Shown here: in pieces, positions 25,409-38,787 of the stretch
Position numbering within the stretch: the first letter of the stretch is position 1
How the letters are laid out: every line of letters begins with the position of its first letter
NCBI GenBank assembly: GCA_008508345.1
Contig: QNGE01001029.1
Location: 57,953-121,952 of the forward strand
Direction of reading: 5' to 3'
Length of the DNA stretch: 64,000 bases
From: Paragonimus westermani
Taxonomy: Eukaryota > Platyhelminthes > Trematoda > Plagiorchiida > Troglotrematidae
Position numbers and translations under genes: made by a program
The notes under the pieces: model-generated
The model's input: the letters and a program-made list of their open reading frames with translations, nothing else
What the model was told of the DNA's origin: nothing
The model's database searches: none

Positions 25409-25430
25409 CTATATGTATATATATATATAT
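25409..25430. repeat. (TA)n microsatellite
   Basis: A TA-rich run of about 20 bases, some 340 bases upstream of the first recognisable reverse transcriptase motif of the Penelope-like element. Confidence 0.85.
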
Positions 25431-25753
25431 TCGCAGTTGATTTCAAATCAAACGGTATCCTACAACGAATTAAATACAAGGCGACCTCGATAAAGATCAC
25501 AATTGGGCATCCGGGTAGCAGCTTACTTCTCACATCATTTCCTGACTTTACCTGTGCGTCGGCATTGCTGTTTGAAACCGCGAAAATTACCAACCTCCAT
25601 AACAACTAACAGAAATGAAATATGAGATGTTCCGCTAACCAGACCAAGGTTGCGGTACGGTTAACATTAACAAGGCTGACTATGAGTCAAAAATGGAAGA
25701 TATCTTAACGGGCGTACAGAAATATCACATAGACAGTACGGTGAGGACAAATT

Positions 25754-27253
25754 TTGATAGAGAAACAAACCTTAAGAAAGCTTCAGTGCTTACTGGGTAT
25801 ATCTCTGAAACAGTTAAAGCCAGCTGGAACTTGCAATCTACAATTAGGTGGAACCCCAAAAGTACAAATGTGGTGTCCCGTTATAAGGCGAGCCCTGTCC
25901 ATGAACACCTCACAATACCACAGGCTTGTCAGATGGATTGTAGACATTCTCAGTCTTACTCGTCAGATGTTTACTGCTCACTGCTGACGATATTCCTTCG
26001 AAATGGGACATACTTTACACGAGATGTATTATATCCATGTCGGCTACTTCTTTACGAACATCCTCCTCCGAGAAACAGTCAAATTTTCGTGTGACCTTAC
26101 TTTCCACTAAAATTCCCCTTTTTGTCTCCCAGTCGATTACCTTAAGGAACTTATGTTTTGTTCACAGAGAATGTCCGCTTTGATTTTCAACGGATAACTC
26201 ATTGGACCCTACAGTTGCGGATATATTTTTAAGAATGACTGAATTAAAATTATCAGATGCTACCGACGATCTCAGACTCTGTAAGCGATATGTAGATGAT
26301 ATTTGTATTTCTATCACCATTATTCGCTTTTTCCACACTTGAAGATTTCTAATTCCTTCGGCCTAATTTTTCTGTTTCTCATGAAGCGAAAACAAACAAT
26401 AGTTTATTCTTATCGTTTCACCTACCAGATGGCAGGATGGTTTACTACAACGCTCAGTACAACGCAAGATCACCCGCAAGATCACTCTCATCTTAATTAC
26501 TCACATAAGAGGTTTGATGCGAAACTTGTTTTATAGAACCCGATAGATCTGTATAGATGGCTTTAGGAGGAGAGGCGAGATTAAAGGTGTTACTCGCAGA
26601 CGGAAGTCTAGGAAATTTCATCGATATTCACAGCCGAAAGAGACTGGTCAAAACCGTCCTGAGTGTTGTTCTATATAGGCAGGTTTTTGAACCTGCCTTT
26701 CAAAGATGACCATATCACAACTGACGTAAGTCAGAAATTACAGTCCACTCTAACTCACACATTCTTTGCGGCCGAATTGCGGTTGTTACACCCATACCGG
26801 TGTGTCGCTCAGTTTACTCGTAATCTTGACCTACCGAAATGTTCTGCCTCACGTGTAATCTATCAGTTCACTTGCAATTGCGGTGAGATCTATATTGGCA
26901 TAACAGATAGATACCTACGACTAAGAAAGATTGAACGGGTGCACAAGCGGTTGGTGCGCGCGATAACGCAACAGGCAGTGGCAACAGTGCGACTGGGACG
27001 AAATCCGACCTCGTTCATTGCGAAGCGCAGCATGGAAACAGGTGACGTTGTTGAACTCGCTAACTCGTTCCAATTATAGTGCGTAATCGGAATCCGAAGT
27101 TGATTACGTTCTCCGAGGCAGTGTTACTCAATACTTGTCATCCGGCTCTGTGTGTGCATAAGCTGTTGACTCATGCAGTTTGTCTGCCCTGGCACCGACG
27201 ACAGTCTTTGTTTCGTGGTAACCCAATTGTTGATTTCTTATACTGTTGTTGAT
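25754..27253 (+). mobile_element. Degenerate Penelope-like retroelement (reverse transcriptase plus GIY-YIG)
   Basis: Motifs of one Penelope-like ORF appear in the correct order but in shifting frames. GGTPKV lies near 25850, then MNTSQYHRLVRWIVDILS near 25910-25960. A broken counterpart of the SLFTNxPLRETVKF block lies near 26035-26090, then LDPTVADIF, then LCKRYVDDICI with the catalytic YVDD at 26289-26300. A PDGRMVYY block follows near 26430, and the GIY-YIG domain at about 26770-27200. Penelope elements use this combination of telomerase-like reverse transcriptase and GIY-YIG nuclease to copy themselves into new sites. Stops (for example TGA at 26181) and several frameshifts make this copy dead. 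Terminal repeats were not found. Confidence 0.82.
26663..27079 (+). pseudogene. GIY-YIG endonuclease part of the 26-kb Penelope-like element
   Basis: An open frame of 138 codons covers the linker and endonuclease. The core reads RVIYQFTCNCGEIYIGITDR, where the CxCG and the YIG (26885-26902) correspond to the zinc-binding-like and catalytic N-terminal motifs of the Penelope GIY-YIG domain. It is followed by RNPTSFIAKRSMETGDVVEL, matching the usual H-x4-TGH-VD region with the histidines altered. The frame stops at TAG (27077-27079) after ANSFQL. The remaining C-terminal tail (RNRNPKLITFSEA ... LPWHR) continues in another frame, so one base has been gained or lost. The ATG at 26663 is not a true start. 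Confidence 0.8.
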
Positions 27254-28903
27254 ATGGGTATGTCCCGGTCAGTATAATGTTTTACGTGCGTGACTTGAGA
27301 AAGTGAACGAATGGTTAACATCTCGCGATGCATATTCCATCGTTATTGTTAATGTTATTGTTAACGTCGGAAATTGTGAACGTCCACTATGGATTGGCTT
27401 GGGGAGGCAGTGAGATCAAACATGGACAACGATTTTTACAGGAGGAGTGTCGGAACTAGAAATGCTGTTAGTCCAGGTGACTAAGGACTTCAGGGTTGTT
27501 ACGTAGTGTCTACTGGTAGTAGGCAAACTTAAAAAAGACACACACCGAATGCACAAGCGGCTTTTGTACACTCAACAAGCGGATTTTACGAAGTGACTTG
27601 CAATACTAGGGACAAGCGTGGTCCTCCTTGACGTTAAGGATTACCGGACTACCATAAGAAATGTACTGTCTTCACGGGATTCCTCGATTACGAAACAAAC
27701 TGAAACGAGAAGAAAATAAGCGACGCTTGAGATTATTGCACGAAATGTAGAAGACAAACCAGCACGTGCTCATTTATGGAAATTCCGCGAGCGTGCGCCG
27801 AGTAGGAAGATTGGAAAGTATACAAGTCTTAATTCGGTTATGGTTATAAATCAGTTGATGGCTTATATCCTATATCTAAAGGTAACCGATAAAACTAGTC
27901 AACAAGTGTCATCGTGACCCTACTGACTGTTGACCAACATTGTTTCCAAAGCTAAACGGATCGAAACAAACGACCTGAAATTATTCACAATTAGTCACTT
28001 TCAGCCATAATTAGACAACAAAAATTAACCACAGACCCCTTCTCTAGTCTATACGACTACATCCACGGCTCTGCTTCATCTGACGCTTTAGAGTTCCAAT
28101 ATAGCTCTCGGGACAACAGCACTGGCAATGGCACCTACCGCAAACTGAGATTATTACACTAAATAATTTTCTGGCCACTAATTTCTTGTTGCTCAACCCA
28201 CCGACCTCCTCACACAGAAACGCTGTAACATTGCTTCCATCATCGGTTGCAACGAGATAAAACAATTGTGGCTTGAGTTCAAAAACGGAATAGAGTTATT
28301 TCAAGCCAAAAGTCCTTTGAACTAAAGTGAACACATTCCTGATGCGGTTCTACTATTGTGAACTAAAACGAGGACTTTTGTGGATCCATGGACATCAGAA
28401 AGATTCCCAGAAGATTAAAAAAGAATATGCTCATACACTACACACACAGAAAATCAGTAGTGTGCAAATCAGACTTTCTGTGTTTGAGAATGTTCACTGT
28501 GTTCGGCAGTACCAAAACCTCACGGCCTTGCTCAGTCCACTAGTATTTAATTTGTAACGGAGTACCGCACTGTGCACATTTGTTTAACATATCTAGGATG
28601 GTGCTTTGTATCCAATGTTTCAGTAAGCTCTTAACTCTTACACAGTCCCACCGATTTATGTGGACAGAATAAATGGACAAACGTGGTAGGTCAGCAAACA
28701 GAATGGCAGAGAGTACGTAATTCCATACTGTAAATAAAAGAAAAATGTAGAAGCTATGCAATTATTCCATACGAAAAGTCATTATGCAGTTCAGTGTCAC
28801 AGTAGCTGCTGCATTGTGCACAGTTTTAGTGGTTTTCAAAAAACTCAACTTGTTCAACCTGAACCGCTTCCGCTTTGTGCGAGCTGTAACTGTCATACCA
28901 CAT
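27254..28903. other. Unassigned sequence
   Basis: No similarity to the 57.5-kb copy continues beyond about 27253. No gene or RNA was recognised. Confidence 0.4.
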
Positions 28904-28921
28904 CATATATATATATATATG
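28904..28921. repeat. (TA)n microsatellite
   Basis: About nine TA units, uninterrupted. Confidence 0.9.
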
Positions 28922-29189
28922 CAACGACTTTTATTACTCGTAATCCATCGAAGTTCCAGATAAACACGACGAAGTGAATTACTCTGTCTCTTCGAAAACG
29001 TGTTAGACAATGAATAAATTCTACGTAAAATACCACAGAAGATGAGTGCTTGAATCATCTAGGAGCCACTGGAGATAACCGATCATGACTATGGTTTCCA
29101 CGGACGTTTTTGCTAACACCTTCTGATAAAAGACGTTCGACCTAGATGTCTCTTTTTTTGGAGCTCGCCAGTAGTGTATATGCTTGTCA

Positions 29190-29245
29190 GCCCCGGGATT
29201 TGAACCCCTATCATATTTTAATAAGACAGTCCCGTCAATCACTGC
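29190..29245 (-). repeat. tRNA-like (SINE-type) sequence
   Basis: On the minus strand a B-box-like GGGTTCAAATCCC (within 29208-29191) is preceded by a tRNA-like but non-foldable stretch. No acceptor stem closes around it, so it is not a functional tRNA. It is probably the head of a decayed tRNA-derived SINE. Confidence 0.35.
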
Positions 29246-31310
29246 TTAATAAGCTTCACGTATTTACTTCCGCTTGCGCTCAATGATCAGATTACCTCAT
29301 GTTAGCGCCAATCAATAACCTCGTGACTAGCACTTATTACAAGTTAAATTCGCAGGAATCACTGTAATTTTCTAGTGGCATTCCAATTATCTCTGAGTTG
29401 TAAGAAGCTTTGCACGAGGTACGCTGGACATCATTCACAAATTGGTGTATTCTCATAAACGCTTGTTCGAAATTCGAAGCTAAGCTGTGGTAAGGGTATG
29501 CTTTATTGAGAAGCTCTGTCAAGAACGAAGTTAAAGTATATTGCCTTTCTCCCACAAGAGGCTGGTAGAAAAGTCTATGGGGAACAACAAATTCACGTCC
29601 ATTTATGAGTGATTTTCAACTTATCAATTATGCCCGTTACTGCCTATTAGCTTGAAGTTCCCACACTTTTTGGCTACGAGTCGTCACGCATTGCTCAAAG
29701 TAATCAGGAAAATGTCATGGTAAACTAATGAGAAGTTGAAATTGCAAAGGTTAACAATTTTACGAAAAGTAAGGTAGTATAATAAATTAACTAGCGTGAA
29801 ATCCCAAACACATGACAGCCGACGAAGACACAATCACACCGGTTTGCATTTTGGATCTCATAGGCTTGTCACTCAAGGAATTAAAAAGTCATTTTCATAC
29901 AACCAAGGTTCCAACTTTAATATATTCCTTCGAAAATAATTATTTTCTAACTGACTGCCAGAACTGCGTTTTCCTCTCAGTGTTAATTATACAGTGATCT
30001 ACCGTAAATGCAAAACAAGTCTAATTCCACATATATATTTCGTGCACAATTAACTAGGAATTTGTGTACCGGATTACAGCTTGCAAACCTAGCAACTGTG
30101 TTCCTTTTAACAATGAAGCTTTCGAGCTAGAAGTAAAAATGGCCAACTATGCTTTATTAGCGGACGTCTGTAAAGACTATACATACACATAATAACTTAC
30201 CGATCAGTTTAAAATACACTCCAAATATTCATATATGTACGATTTTCGAGTGCCAAAACTAACTTTTTGAAACAGAATAAAAAAGAGCCACTGTGTTATC
30301 TAATTATGGGTTGTACCAAACTACTGAACAACGGTTCGTTCATCTACAAACCGATGAATGACAGCACTGAGCAATTTTTTATAATTAATGGTGTGTAATG
30401 GATGATTTGGTTGACATACTCAAACTTCACAGCATCTTCCAGATTTTGATTGACTTGCCAAATAGCTCATTTGGAAAGACGCACTTGACTCGAACGTACA
30501 TCTTGTTGAAACCAAACAAAGTGTGCATTCTTGTCGGTAATACTACGAATACTGTATTCGTCAAGAGGTTTAAGCAACCTGGGTGTTACTCACAAGCTGA
30601 GGTGGCCGAGTGTTTTGACACACAAAATCGATTTGGTCTAGTGTGGAGTCAACAGCACAACAATCAACACGATTGCCTTTTGAGAATTTAGATTGGAATT
30701 ACGCTCCGTGTCATGTCAGAGATAGGCCCCGTTGATAAGCTTAAAGAAAAGCAAAACGTTGCTCTGATAATTCTTTTCGAAAGGAACTGACAAAAATGTC
30801 TATGTGAAGTTTACAGCTGTCACCAATGATGAACGATGTTCAGTGAATGACGTTCAAATTGCTCCCAGCTTACCATCAAGTGCAACGATTTATCTGAAAT
30901 CATTTTTCATTAGTCCGCAGATATACGAAAGTTACGATATTTCAGGGAGTAGTTGTTAGTTGTGTAAAAGAATACTTGTCTCATCCCAAGAAGGCTTAGT
31001 TCAAAACAGTTTATTTGTGTATTGAGCACCGACGTTAAACAGTTAACATTCGGTAGCGCTATTTTTGAATGTGTTGAGTCGAAATGAACCGAAACAAAAA
31101 TGAAAAATACTTGAATGACATGGTTTTTCACTGTTTGGATTTCACAATATATCTATGTTTCTGTCAAACGACTTGCTGTATAAAAAACTCAAAATATTTT
31201 AATTTCACCAAATGACGTTGGGATCCTTGTAATTTCTAGAAGCACAGAAAGACCACGTTCGTGGAAGAGTTCCGAAACACACTCTTTTTTGTTGTAACCC
31301 AATTCTGAAG
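29246..31310. other. Unassigned sequence
   Basis: It holds a 97-codon plus-strand frame (30398-30691) starting MDDLVDILKLH that has no domain and no certain splice sites. Nothing else was recognised. Confidence 0.35.
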
Positions 31311-32396
31311 TCCCAATTTTTGTTGCATCTGTCATACGTTGAAGATGTTGTAGGAACTGCGGTGAGTCTCTTCTGTGTCTTCTCAACTCAATGGATTCAT
31401 CCAAAAATGGGTCAGAAGATATGTTTAACACAGTTTCCGGACTACTCACAACCCTGACATGAACAGACACAGTACCAAATTACGTGTGCATGAAAGTGAT
31501 TAGTATAGTGTGCAGTATGAGCTAGGTACACTTACTTTCGGCGAACACGTCAGGAATTGATCGCGGAACCTTGTTTACTTTCTTCTATTTCGGTAACATT
31601 GTCCATTTCTCAGTATACAGCAGAGAAGTTTCTTTCCTTTCTTCCAATTATCATTCCTGAAAGTTTGTTTTCCAATATACAGTCATTAATGCGCTTCGAA
31701 ACTTGTAGTGTGCTCGCTAAGCTCGTTTGCATAAGTGATTGGGTATCGAGGTAGCTGCGCAGTTAACTGTGAAGGACAGCTTTCTGTTAAAATGAGCTAT
31801 CTGATTATTCTTAGTTTTCAACACTTTAAAAAGCTAGAAAGCGCAATGATAGACACGTTGCAAAGTGTTATTCGGAATGTTTGCTGTTTGATGAAATAGT
31901 TGCTGCTTTAGTGTACAGGTGAACCTGAAAATAATTTTTGACTACGGAGCATGCGTTGATTGTGGAGTAACATTCGTCTCCTGGTTCAGCAGATAATGGG
32001 AGGCTACAACCTCATAGTGCAGTATATTCACAGCTGAGAGCTCTTGCTATCCATCAAGTTCCCTCAAATATTCTGCGAACTCCTAGCAATACTTTTTGTT
32101 GGTTGCGTGACCACGTGGAAGAAAGTCCTGACGAAAAACAACCGCTCACCAATACCATTTTCACGTTAACAAGTCCAGTGCGGTTGGCTGCAACTATGGG
32201 CCAACCTTTTGTAATGACTACTCTCAGCTTTGAAACTTTAGTCGTAAGCCCGATTTTCATAAATTGTTGAATTGCGAAAGGTTTGATCAGTTCTGGAACT
32301 GCCTAAATGCTCACGGCTAACTGCAGTATGGCTGCTAGTTGCTTTTAGTCGTTATTGGAAGCGGCAAATTTGATGTATCAACAAGCTGCGTGCTAA
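31311..32396 (+). CDS. Candidate five-exon gene 3' part, unidentified
   Basis: Five plus-strand segments, all in phase 0, join into about 181 codons: 31311-31361 (donor GTGAGT), 31554-31742 (acceptor CACGTCAG, donor GTATCG), 31919-31966, 32034-32243 (acceptor TATTCACAG, donor GTAAGC) and 32349-32396 (acceptor TTGCTTTTAG, stop TAA). The two long exons, 63 and 70 codons, carry most of the weight. They contain TLSISQYTAEKFLSFLP and LTSPVRLAATMGQPFVMTTL, a beta-rich segment. The last exon reads SLLEAANLMYQQAAC. I do not recognise the family. The short exons are weak, and a 93-codon minus-strand frame overlaps the first one. Confidence 0.38.
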
Positions 32397-35300
32397 GTTT
32401 TACTGTCAAAATTTTCAAAGTGATATTTTATTCGTGAATACTTTCTAGAAAACGTTACGATCAGTCAGTTGACGATTTTTACTGGCAGAGCTTTCTCAGT
32501 GTGATCTACCGAAGTAGCAAGCAGCCCAGGATCACGATTATTTCCCGGAAACTTACTTTCCAATTTGAAGCTATAAGACGTTTTCAACTATGCGGATAAC
32601 CTGACTAGTCTTTTCTACACGCCTGTCGCAATATTTGAAGTCTCTCTGGGGCCATTATTTATTTCAAGCAGATGTTTGGACCTTACTGTTTTCATCAACT
32701 TTTTCAGTTTAGCTGAAAGCTACTCGCCGAATGAGCTGTTTCTAGTTTACCGCTTGTTACTTTATGCCTAATTCACGTGCAATCATCTACCAGTTTTAGA
32801 CCACAAAACAAGGTGAACAGGATCTAGCTTTTCTGTCACGTGCATAGCGTGCACTTTGACGCACTGTTTAACGTGATATGCCGCTTAGCTGACAGGTGTC
32901 GGGAGCAAGTCAAATTTTCTTTTTAACGCAGTATTTCCACAATGGCGCCAAATTTGAAGTTAGATAAGAAAAGTAAAGCTAGCAGTAAGCGATAAAGTTT
33001 ATTTTGAATTAAAAACGCCAGTTACACAAACAAATTGCAAACCAGTCCTGTGTCTATCTCAGTGTAAATGGATTAGGCCACTCAGAAGCCAGTAGCACTG
33101 TGATTAACAATTCTAAACCAACCGATAGTGTTCAGTGGACAAGAGTCTCAGCAAACAGCAATACGTTTGCTCGCTAGTACTTCCCTCAGGTTATTTCTAT
33201 TAGGTGAATGCAGATTCATACGAAATTGGACTTGCTGGGGTCTTGTTGTCAGACCAAGCACTAAGAAAAACGTGACTCCGCTGGAAACGGAAAGCTCTTG
33301 TATCACTATTGAACATCATGTGAGGAAGTTAAATAATGTCTCCACTTCGTTGCTTTGATGTATGCTTTCCGATTAAGTCTCGCTAATATTAGGCTTCCTT
33401 CTCCTTTCATATTCAGATTTTCTCGGTGATAGTTTCATGCAGTAGGACAGGCAGGATGATTTAGAAATGAATTCGCAACAAATGAAAAACAACACAACTT
33501 CTGAACCGTGTGTTTTTATTTCTTAATAAATTCGAATTACTTTGACTAAGAACGCACTCAAGGCTCTAGAATGGAACCGTCGACATGGTTTCAACTGCCC
33601 CAAATAAGTCAAACATTTTTTCGGTTGCTGGAAGTTAAAAATTAAACGAAGACAAAGATCCTACACTTGAAATCCCGCTTGGTGGAGAGAATTAGAAACT
33701 ATGTGTAGGGTGAATACACTTTGCTATATTCAAGAGATATGTTGTGTACGTTAGTACGAGGGCTCATGGTGGTCTGTGTGAAGCCAACCATTTTCACATA
33801 CGTCTTTTAATTCCCACTCCCAGTCTCTGATTAATTCGTTGTAAAATTGTCTCCAGATTTTCTGGGTAATATTTTTTTATTGTAGAACGCTCTTTTATCA
33901 GGAAATCAAAAGCTCCATCATTCGTAAAAGTGCTGGAACCAACTGGTGCGTATCTGTGACAAACATATTTTACTTCGCCCAGTGATCCACAATTGTGCAA
34001 AACATAGAACCTGATATTGCAGTTTCCTTATTTAGATCATACACTTCCCGTCATCCGGAATTCACGTCACTAATTAATTGCTCAACAATTAATGAATCAG
34101 TAAATCAATGAATGAATCAACTGATTTCATAGTGGGTGAACAGAATCTATAAAATTCTTACTGACTTTAAGCAAAGCAATGTTTCCGTAATGTCAGTCAT
34201 CAAGTACGACATGAACGCTGTTGTACAAAAATTCACAATCCTTACTTGGTTGATCCCTAAGCAGAAAAGATGCATAAAACTGATTATGACATATTTGTGG
34301 TGACTGCAGTAAACAGTCACCAGCTGACATTTTCCCATCTTCTACCACAATATTAACCTCGTTCATCGACTGTCGTCGGTAAACTTTGAATCTGGACGTC
34401 ACTTTTTGTAATCAGTCGCCTACCAACTTCAACGCGATATATTGGTGCCGAGTAAATATCCAAAATGCAATAAAAACTCTTCAATTCTTTAACTAATCAA
34501 ACTTACCGTTAGTTAAATAAAAGTGTACTTACAGCTTCGAAGAGTTTCCAAGACAATAAGCTTAAAGAAATCATCAAGGTCCGGACCTGCCGAGTAGAAA
34601 CTACAAACGACACTGGGAATGTGTTTGAGTAGAATTTCGTGATTCTGTTTTTACTTACAATTTAAAACATCTTAAATTTATTGCGTTCTGTTGAACAAAA
34701 TACCCTGCTTTTTATTGTGTCCGACGAAAGAACGTAATCAATAACACTATTGAAAATTAGTAAATGTAATTGCACACTGGTGAAAAAAAATCCCACTTCA
34801 ACCTGAGTGAATGCGAATTACGTGACAATTAGTTCTTTTTTGTTTTTAAAAATTTGTCATCTGGACAATTCAGCTTGTTTTGAATGTCACCTGTCCGTTC
34901 AGTAAAATGTTCAAAATTATTCACATTGGCTTAAAACAATTACCAAATCAACTGAAACAACTGAAAAAAGCAATAAATCGCGGACTGCTAATAATTACTG
35001 AATTACTGGAAATTGCGTCAGGACAGATGAATTCAGCTGTACCGTGCAGACAAATTCTTAACAGTTGAGTAGAAGCGTCCACTGTCGAACAAGGCACACA
35101 TAAAAATTAAGAGGCTGAATCAAGAATACTGCGGCATGAGTGTTTATTTTGATAGACGCCGAGTTCGATTATTGGGATGATTCTATGAACTGTCCAGTTA
35201 TAACAGTATGCAAATTAGAAGTCTGGTTTCATCGAAGATAGAATCCGATGTAGATTCCGAGATAGAATCTGATGTTGGGGTGTGGTGACCGATTGACTTC

Positions 35301-35880
35301 CAATGATGCATTAGGCAGGACAAGTTTCACATAACTGTGTATGTGTCTCTTGTTCGAAGGGAACAAAGTACCGACTATTTGCAGTGTTACAGCTTTATCA
35401 CACGCATCTCTTTATCTTCAACCTGTTGACCTACTCCAATTTAATTAGCAAACCTGCTGGTCGATGTCCGATTTGTTCCGTGACTCTCTTTCCGGACAGA
35501 TACTATAGGATTCTACATTGTTTGGGACCCTAGGATGTAAGCGGACATTACACTTCTTGCGTGAAAGTTGAATGGGAGCGCTGTGTCTCAAATTTTATTG
35601 AAAGGCGATTAGTACTTTAACTCCAATAAGATCGACTGAATGATCTCATAGAGTTCAGAATATTGAACAATTTCGGATTTCTCTGGAAAATGTCTCAATA
35701 ATCTACTCTTCCTTATTGTGGATGAAGTGGGAAATGATTGCTTGTGTTGACATTTTAGGTATTCGGTTTTTCGTCCAATTTGGTTAAAGATTCATTAATG
35801 AAAAGGGTGAAATTATAATTTTTTAGGAGTTTTTGCTCTTGTTTGAGGATGGTATATCCACACGAAGAATGCTAAGATCG
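32397..35880. other. Unassigned sequence
   Basis: No gene, RNA or mobile element was recognised. A short run of TGAATCA-like imperfect repeats lies near 34090-34125, and a 24-base imperfect duplication (GATAGAATC units) lies near 35239-35277. Confidence 0.4.
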
Positions 35881-36720
35881 ATGAATAACCTATTAACTAA
35901 ACATCTGAAGGTACGCTATTGCAATTGGTTTGAATTGTAATGTTTGCGAGCAATGAATGGATTTTCAGATTGCAAAGATGAATAGTCAATCTTCTAAAAT
36001 AAACCTTACGCCATCCAATAATAATATTGGGCGTGAGAGAATGTATGTACGTCATTTCAATAAATTGCAAAACTAGCATGACCAGGTAGACAGGCTTAGT
36101 TATTTTAATTCCAGTTCCATTTAGTTGATTATCATACACTCCTATAAATCCGTTGAATTTATTAGAATCCAGCCTTCTTTTAATCGTCCAGTAGTTATTG
36201 CTTATTCATTTACCATTCAAACTATCAAATGAATATTCTTCGTCTCACTGGTTCATATCGTCCAATCAGCTTCACTGTTTACTGGAAATATTCCCCGGAA
36301 TTCTAGCAAACTATTTCATCCTGATCTGCATAATCAAACAGATTTCTAGGTTCACTCAAACCTCTCTCAACTCACTCACTGATTTTGTTGTTTCTATTCA
36401 TCACAACACTGGTATTGAAGTTGTTCATTTGATTTTCTGTGATCTCTCTCATATTCATCATATTTTCATCAAACGTTTGTCCTGAAGCGACAATTGAGAT
36501 TTATCTTGATATCTTTGAGAGCTCAACCGCCCACAGTGCTTCAACGTTTCTTCACAAGTGCAGCAACAAGAGAGCAGAGAGAAGAATTAATCACAACTTA
36601 ATCTGTTTTGTTTTGTTTTCACATTCTAGCAATGATGTTGTTACATGTTTTTCTTGTAAACATTCTGTGCACTGAATGGCTATCAATTCAATCAAAAAAT
36701 TAAACAGATCCAACGTTTTC
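35880..36720. repeat. AT-rich, strand-asymmetric block, possible old repeat
   Basis: From about 35880 the sequence becomes visibly poorer in G+C. From about 36140 to 36660 the plus strand is rich in T, C and A with few G. Open frames are longer than usual (36198-36485 and 36439-36675) because of this bias. No protein domain was recognised. The contrast with both flanks suggests an inserted repeat, but ends and target duplications were not found. Confidence 0.3.
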
Positions 36721-38780
36721 TCGAATGTGACATTTTGAAAAATTATTTCGACGAGTCATAAGGGTGATTAATGGGGTTTGCGATTATCAATGTTTCAGTG
36801 ATGCCCATTCCAAACCGTGAGTTTTATCACTTTTGGCCCGGTGGAGATTACATTTCGGCACGAGCGCCTGAGCACACGCTCGGAGTTACCTTAACGGAAT
36901 AGCACTGGTCACGACGTTGGACGACTGAAGGCGTTCCATCTTCGACCAAGTTCCAGGTACTCGTTAGAAGATCTAAATTATACCTTTCTTACTAATCTGT
37001 ATGTTCATTGTGTAATTCCTGATAGACTAGTGCTCTCAAATGTACTATTCACACTATTGTTCAGTTACCATTACCATTAACGAAAGAAATCTCTTATATT
37101 ACCGTATTGATTACTCGGGAGTCCCTTTGCGTTACGGAAATGTACGACAATGCACGATATTACACACAAGACCATAGATGCATGTACATATTGAGGTTGA
37201 GACTAGTGGATCGATTTAGATTACGGTGTCACGGTCGAAGGGAAACAGCGAAGTACAATTACGAGGTCAAAGTGAAAAGATTACAAGGCCTTGCATCAAG
37301 GATGTTTCGGTCCTGATTTTTCACGTTTTCTCACAGCGTATTAGACCGTGAAAATGCATAATCTGTTGGATTTAAGTTATAAAACCAGGCAGCCTCCTAC
37401 ACAACCCAGGGCTGGCGTCCTTGCTCAACCGATATGAGGAATTGCTAATTCGGTTACCGCTGTTTTGACCCAACACAGTTCGTTTGAAGGTTTCCATATG
37501 CCACAAGCAATCTGCGGAAACCCGTGTAACAAAATCAACCAGCCTGTTGGCACACCTCTTAGACATGCGCTCTGGACTAAACCAACCATCTATGTAGTTG
37601 CTAGGACAACGTTGAACGAACGCAAATTGTCAAAATCCTTATGTATAACGGCTGATTCTTCAACGTTATTCGGTGATATAATTGCGGGTGGGTCGCTATT
37701 TTGAAATTTCTGAGCTTCTGTTGAATCCTGTTTAAGGACAGAACCCACCTGCCTCAAGACGACACATATTTCGTCAACCTAGTTAGTGAAACAAGGTCGA
37801 TATTCCAGGACTCCCCTTAGTGGGCTCGGTTACGCAGATTAGCATTAGTGGATTCCAACAATAACTGCTTGATTTGCAACACTGGGCGGTCTGTTTTGAC
37901 AGCAGTTTGTATTTACCGTAATATTTAATAGCACTATATCATATTATTCTAAGTTACTCTGAAAAATAGACTGACGAATGACAGGGTTATGTTCTCCCGC
38001 CATTCCGTATACAGCTGTAAGCCAAGCATTACTAGCAGATTCCATGGTACCTTCGTTTTGCAACTCAAAACATCGACCAACAGCAATCATCTTTTGAGAG
38101 ATAGGCACATCACTATTGTTACAGCATTAACCGTTTACTCCGTAAAAACGACTTACAGTACTATTGGAAGTATCTGGTATACCGTTGTTATACTGCAATA
38201 CCGTATGGGTTGCAAAGTTACGATAAGAAAGTGAACTTTGAGAGTTGTCAATGATCTATTTTGTCACATCCATCAAATCCTAAAACCAAGCTTTCTGTTT
38301 AAAACGGATCACTGGATATCAAATAGACAAGCCAATCTGTCACAATAGATTGGCCAATGTTGTCTGTAAAATGTCAGAAGGTAATTGAGAACGAGAGAGT
38401 TTTATCTGACCCGGTCGCACAATGTTTCCTAGTCAATAAATTACAAGACAGAATTGAGAATAAAACGATGACAATTACAACCACTAGTCGAGGTCAGCCG
38501 ATAAATATCCAGTGATTGGGTGACAAAAAGTTAAAATGTTGCACCATATTGTTCCCACAAGCAGGTGCGAACGTAAATGCACACACAGACATCGCTTCAT
38601 AAGTTTAATTCGTCCAATGAATCCTAGAATGCCACAGTCAGCACCAGTACAACCACATGGTTTGCGTAAAGATATTCCGCATGCCAAACGTCTGTCTGAA
38701 CAACCCTGTCCTAACGAACAGGAGGAAGACGTATTCGATGTTTCGAAATATCATATATATCATAATGTGATTTCGATTAC
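36721..38780. other. Unassigned sequence
   Basis: Several short open frames on both strands, none with a recognisable domain. Confidence 0.4.
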
Positions 38781-38787
38781 AACACTC

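Noticed and set aside
31579..31656. A 78-base minus-strand exon that joins in phase to the 93-codon frame at 31453-31189
   Set aside because: It lies entirely inside a longer open plus-strand exon (31554-31742), which fits better, so I did not list it as a feature.
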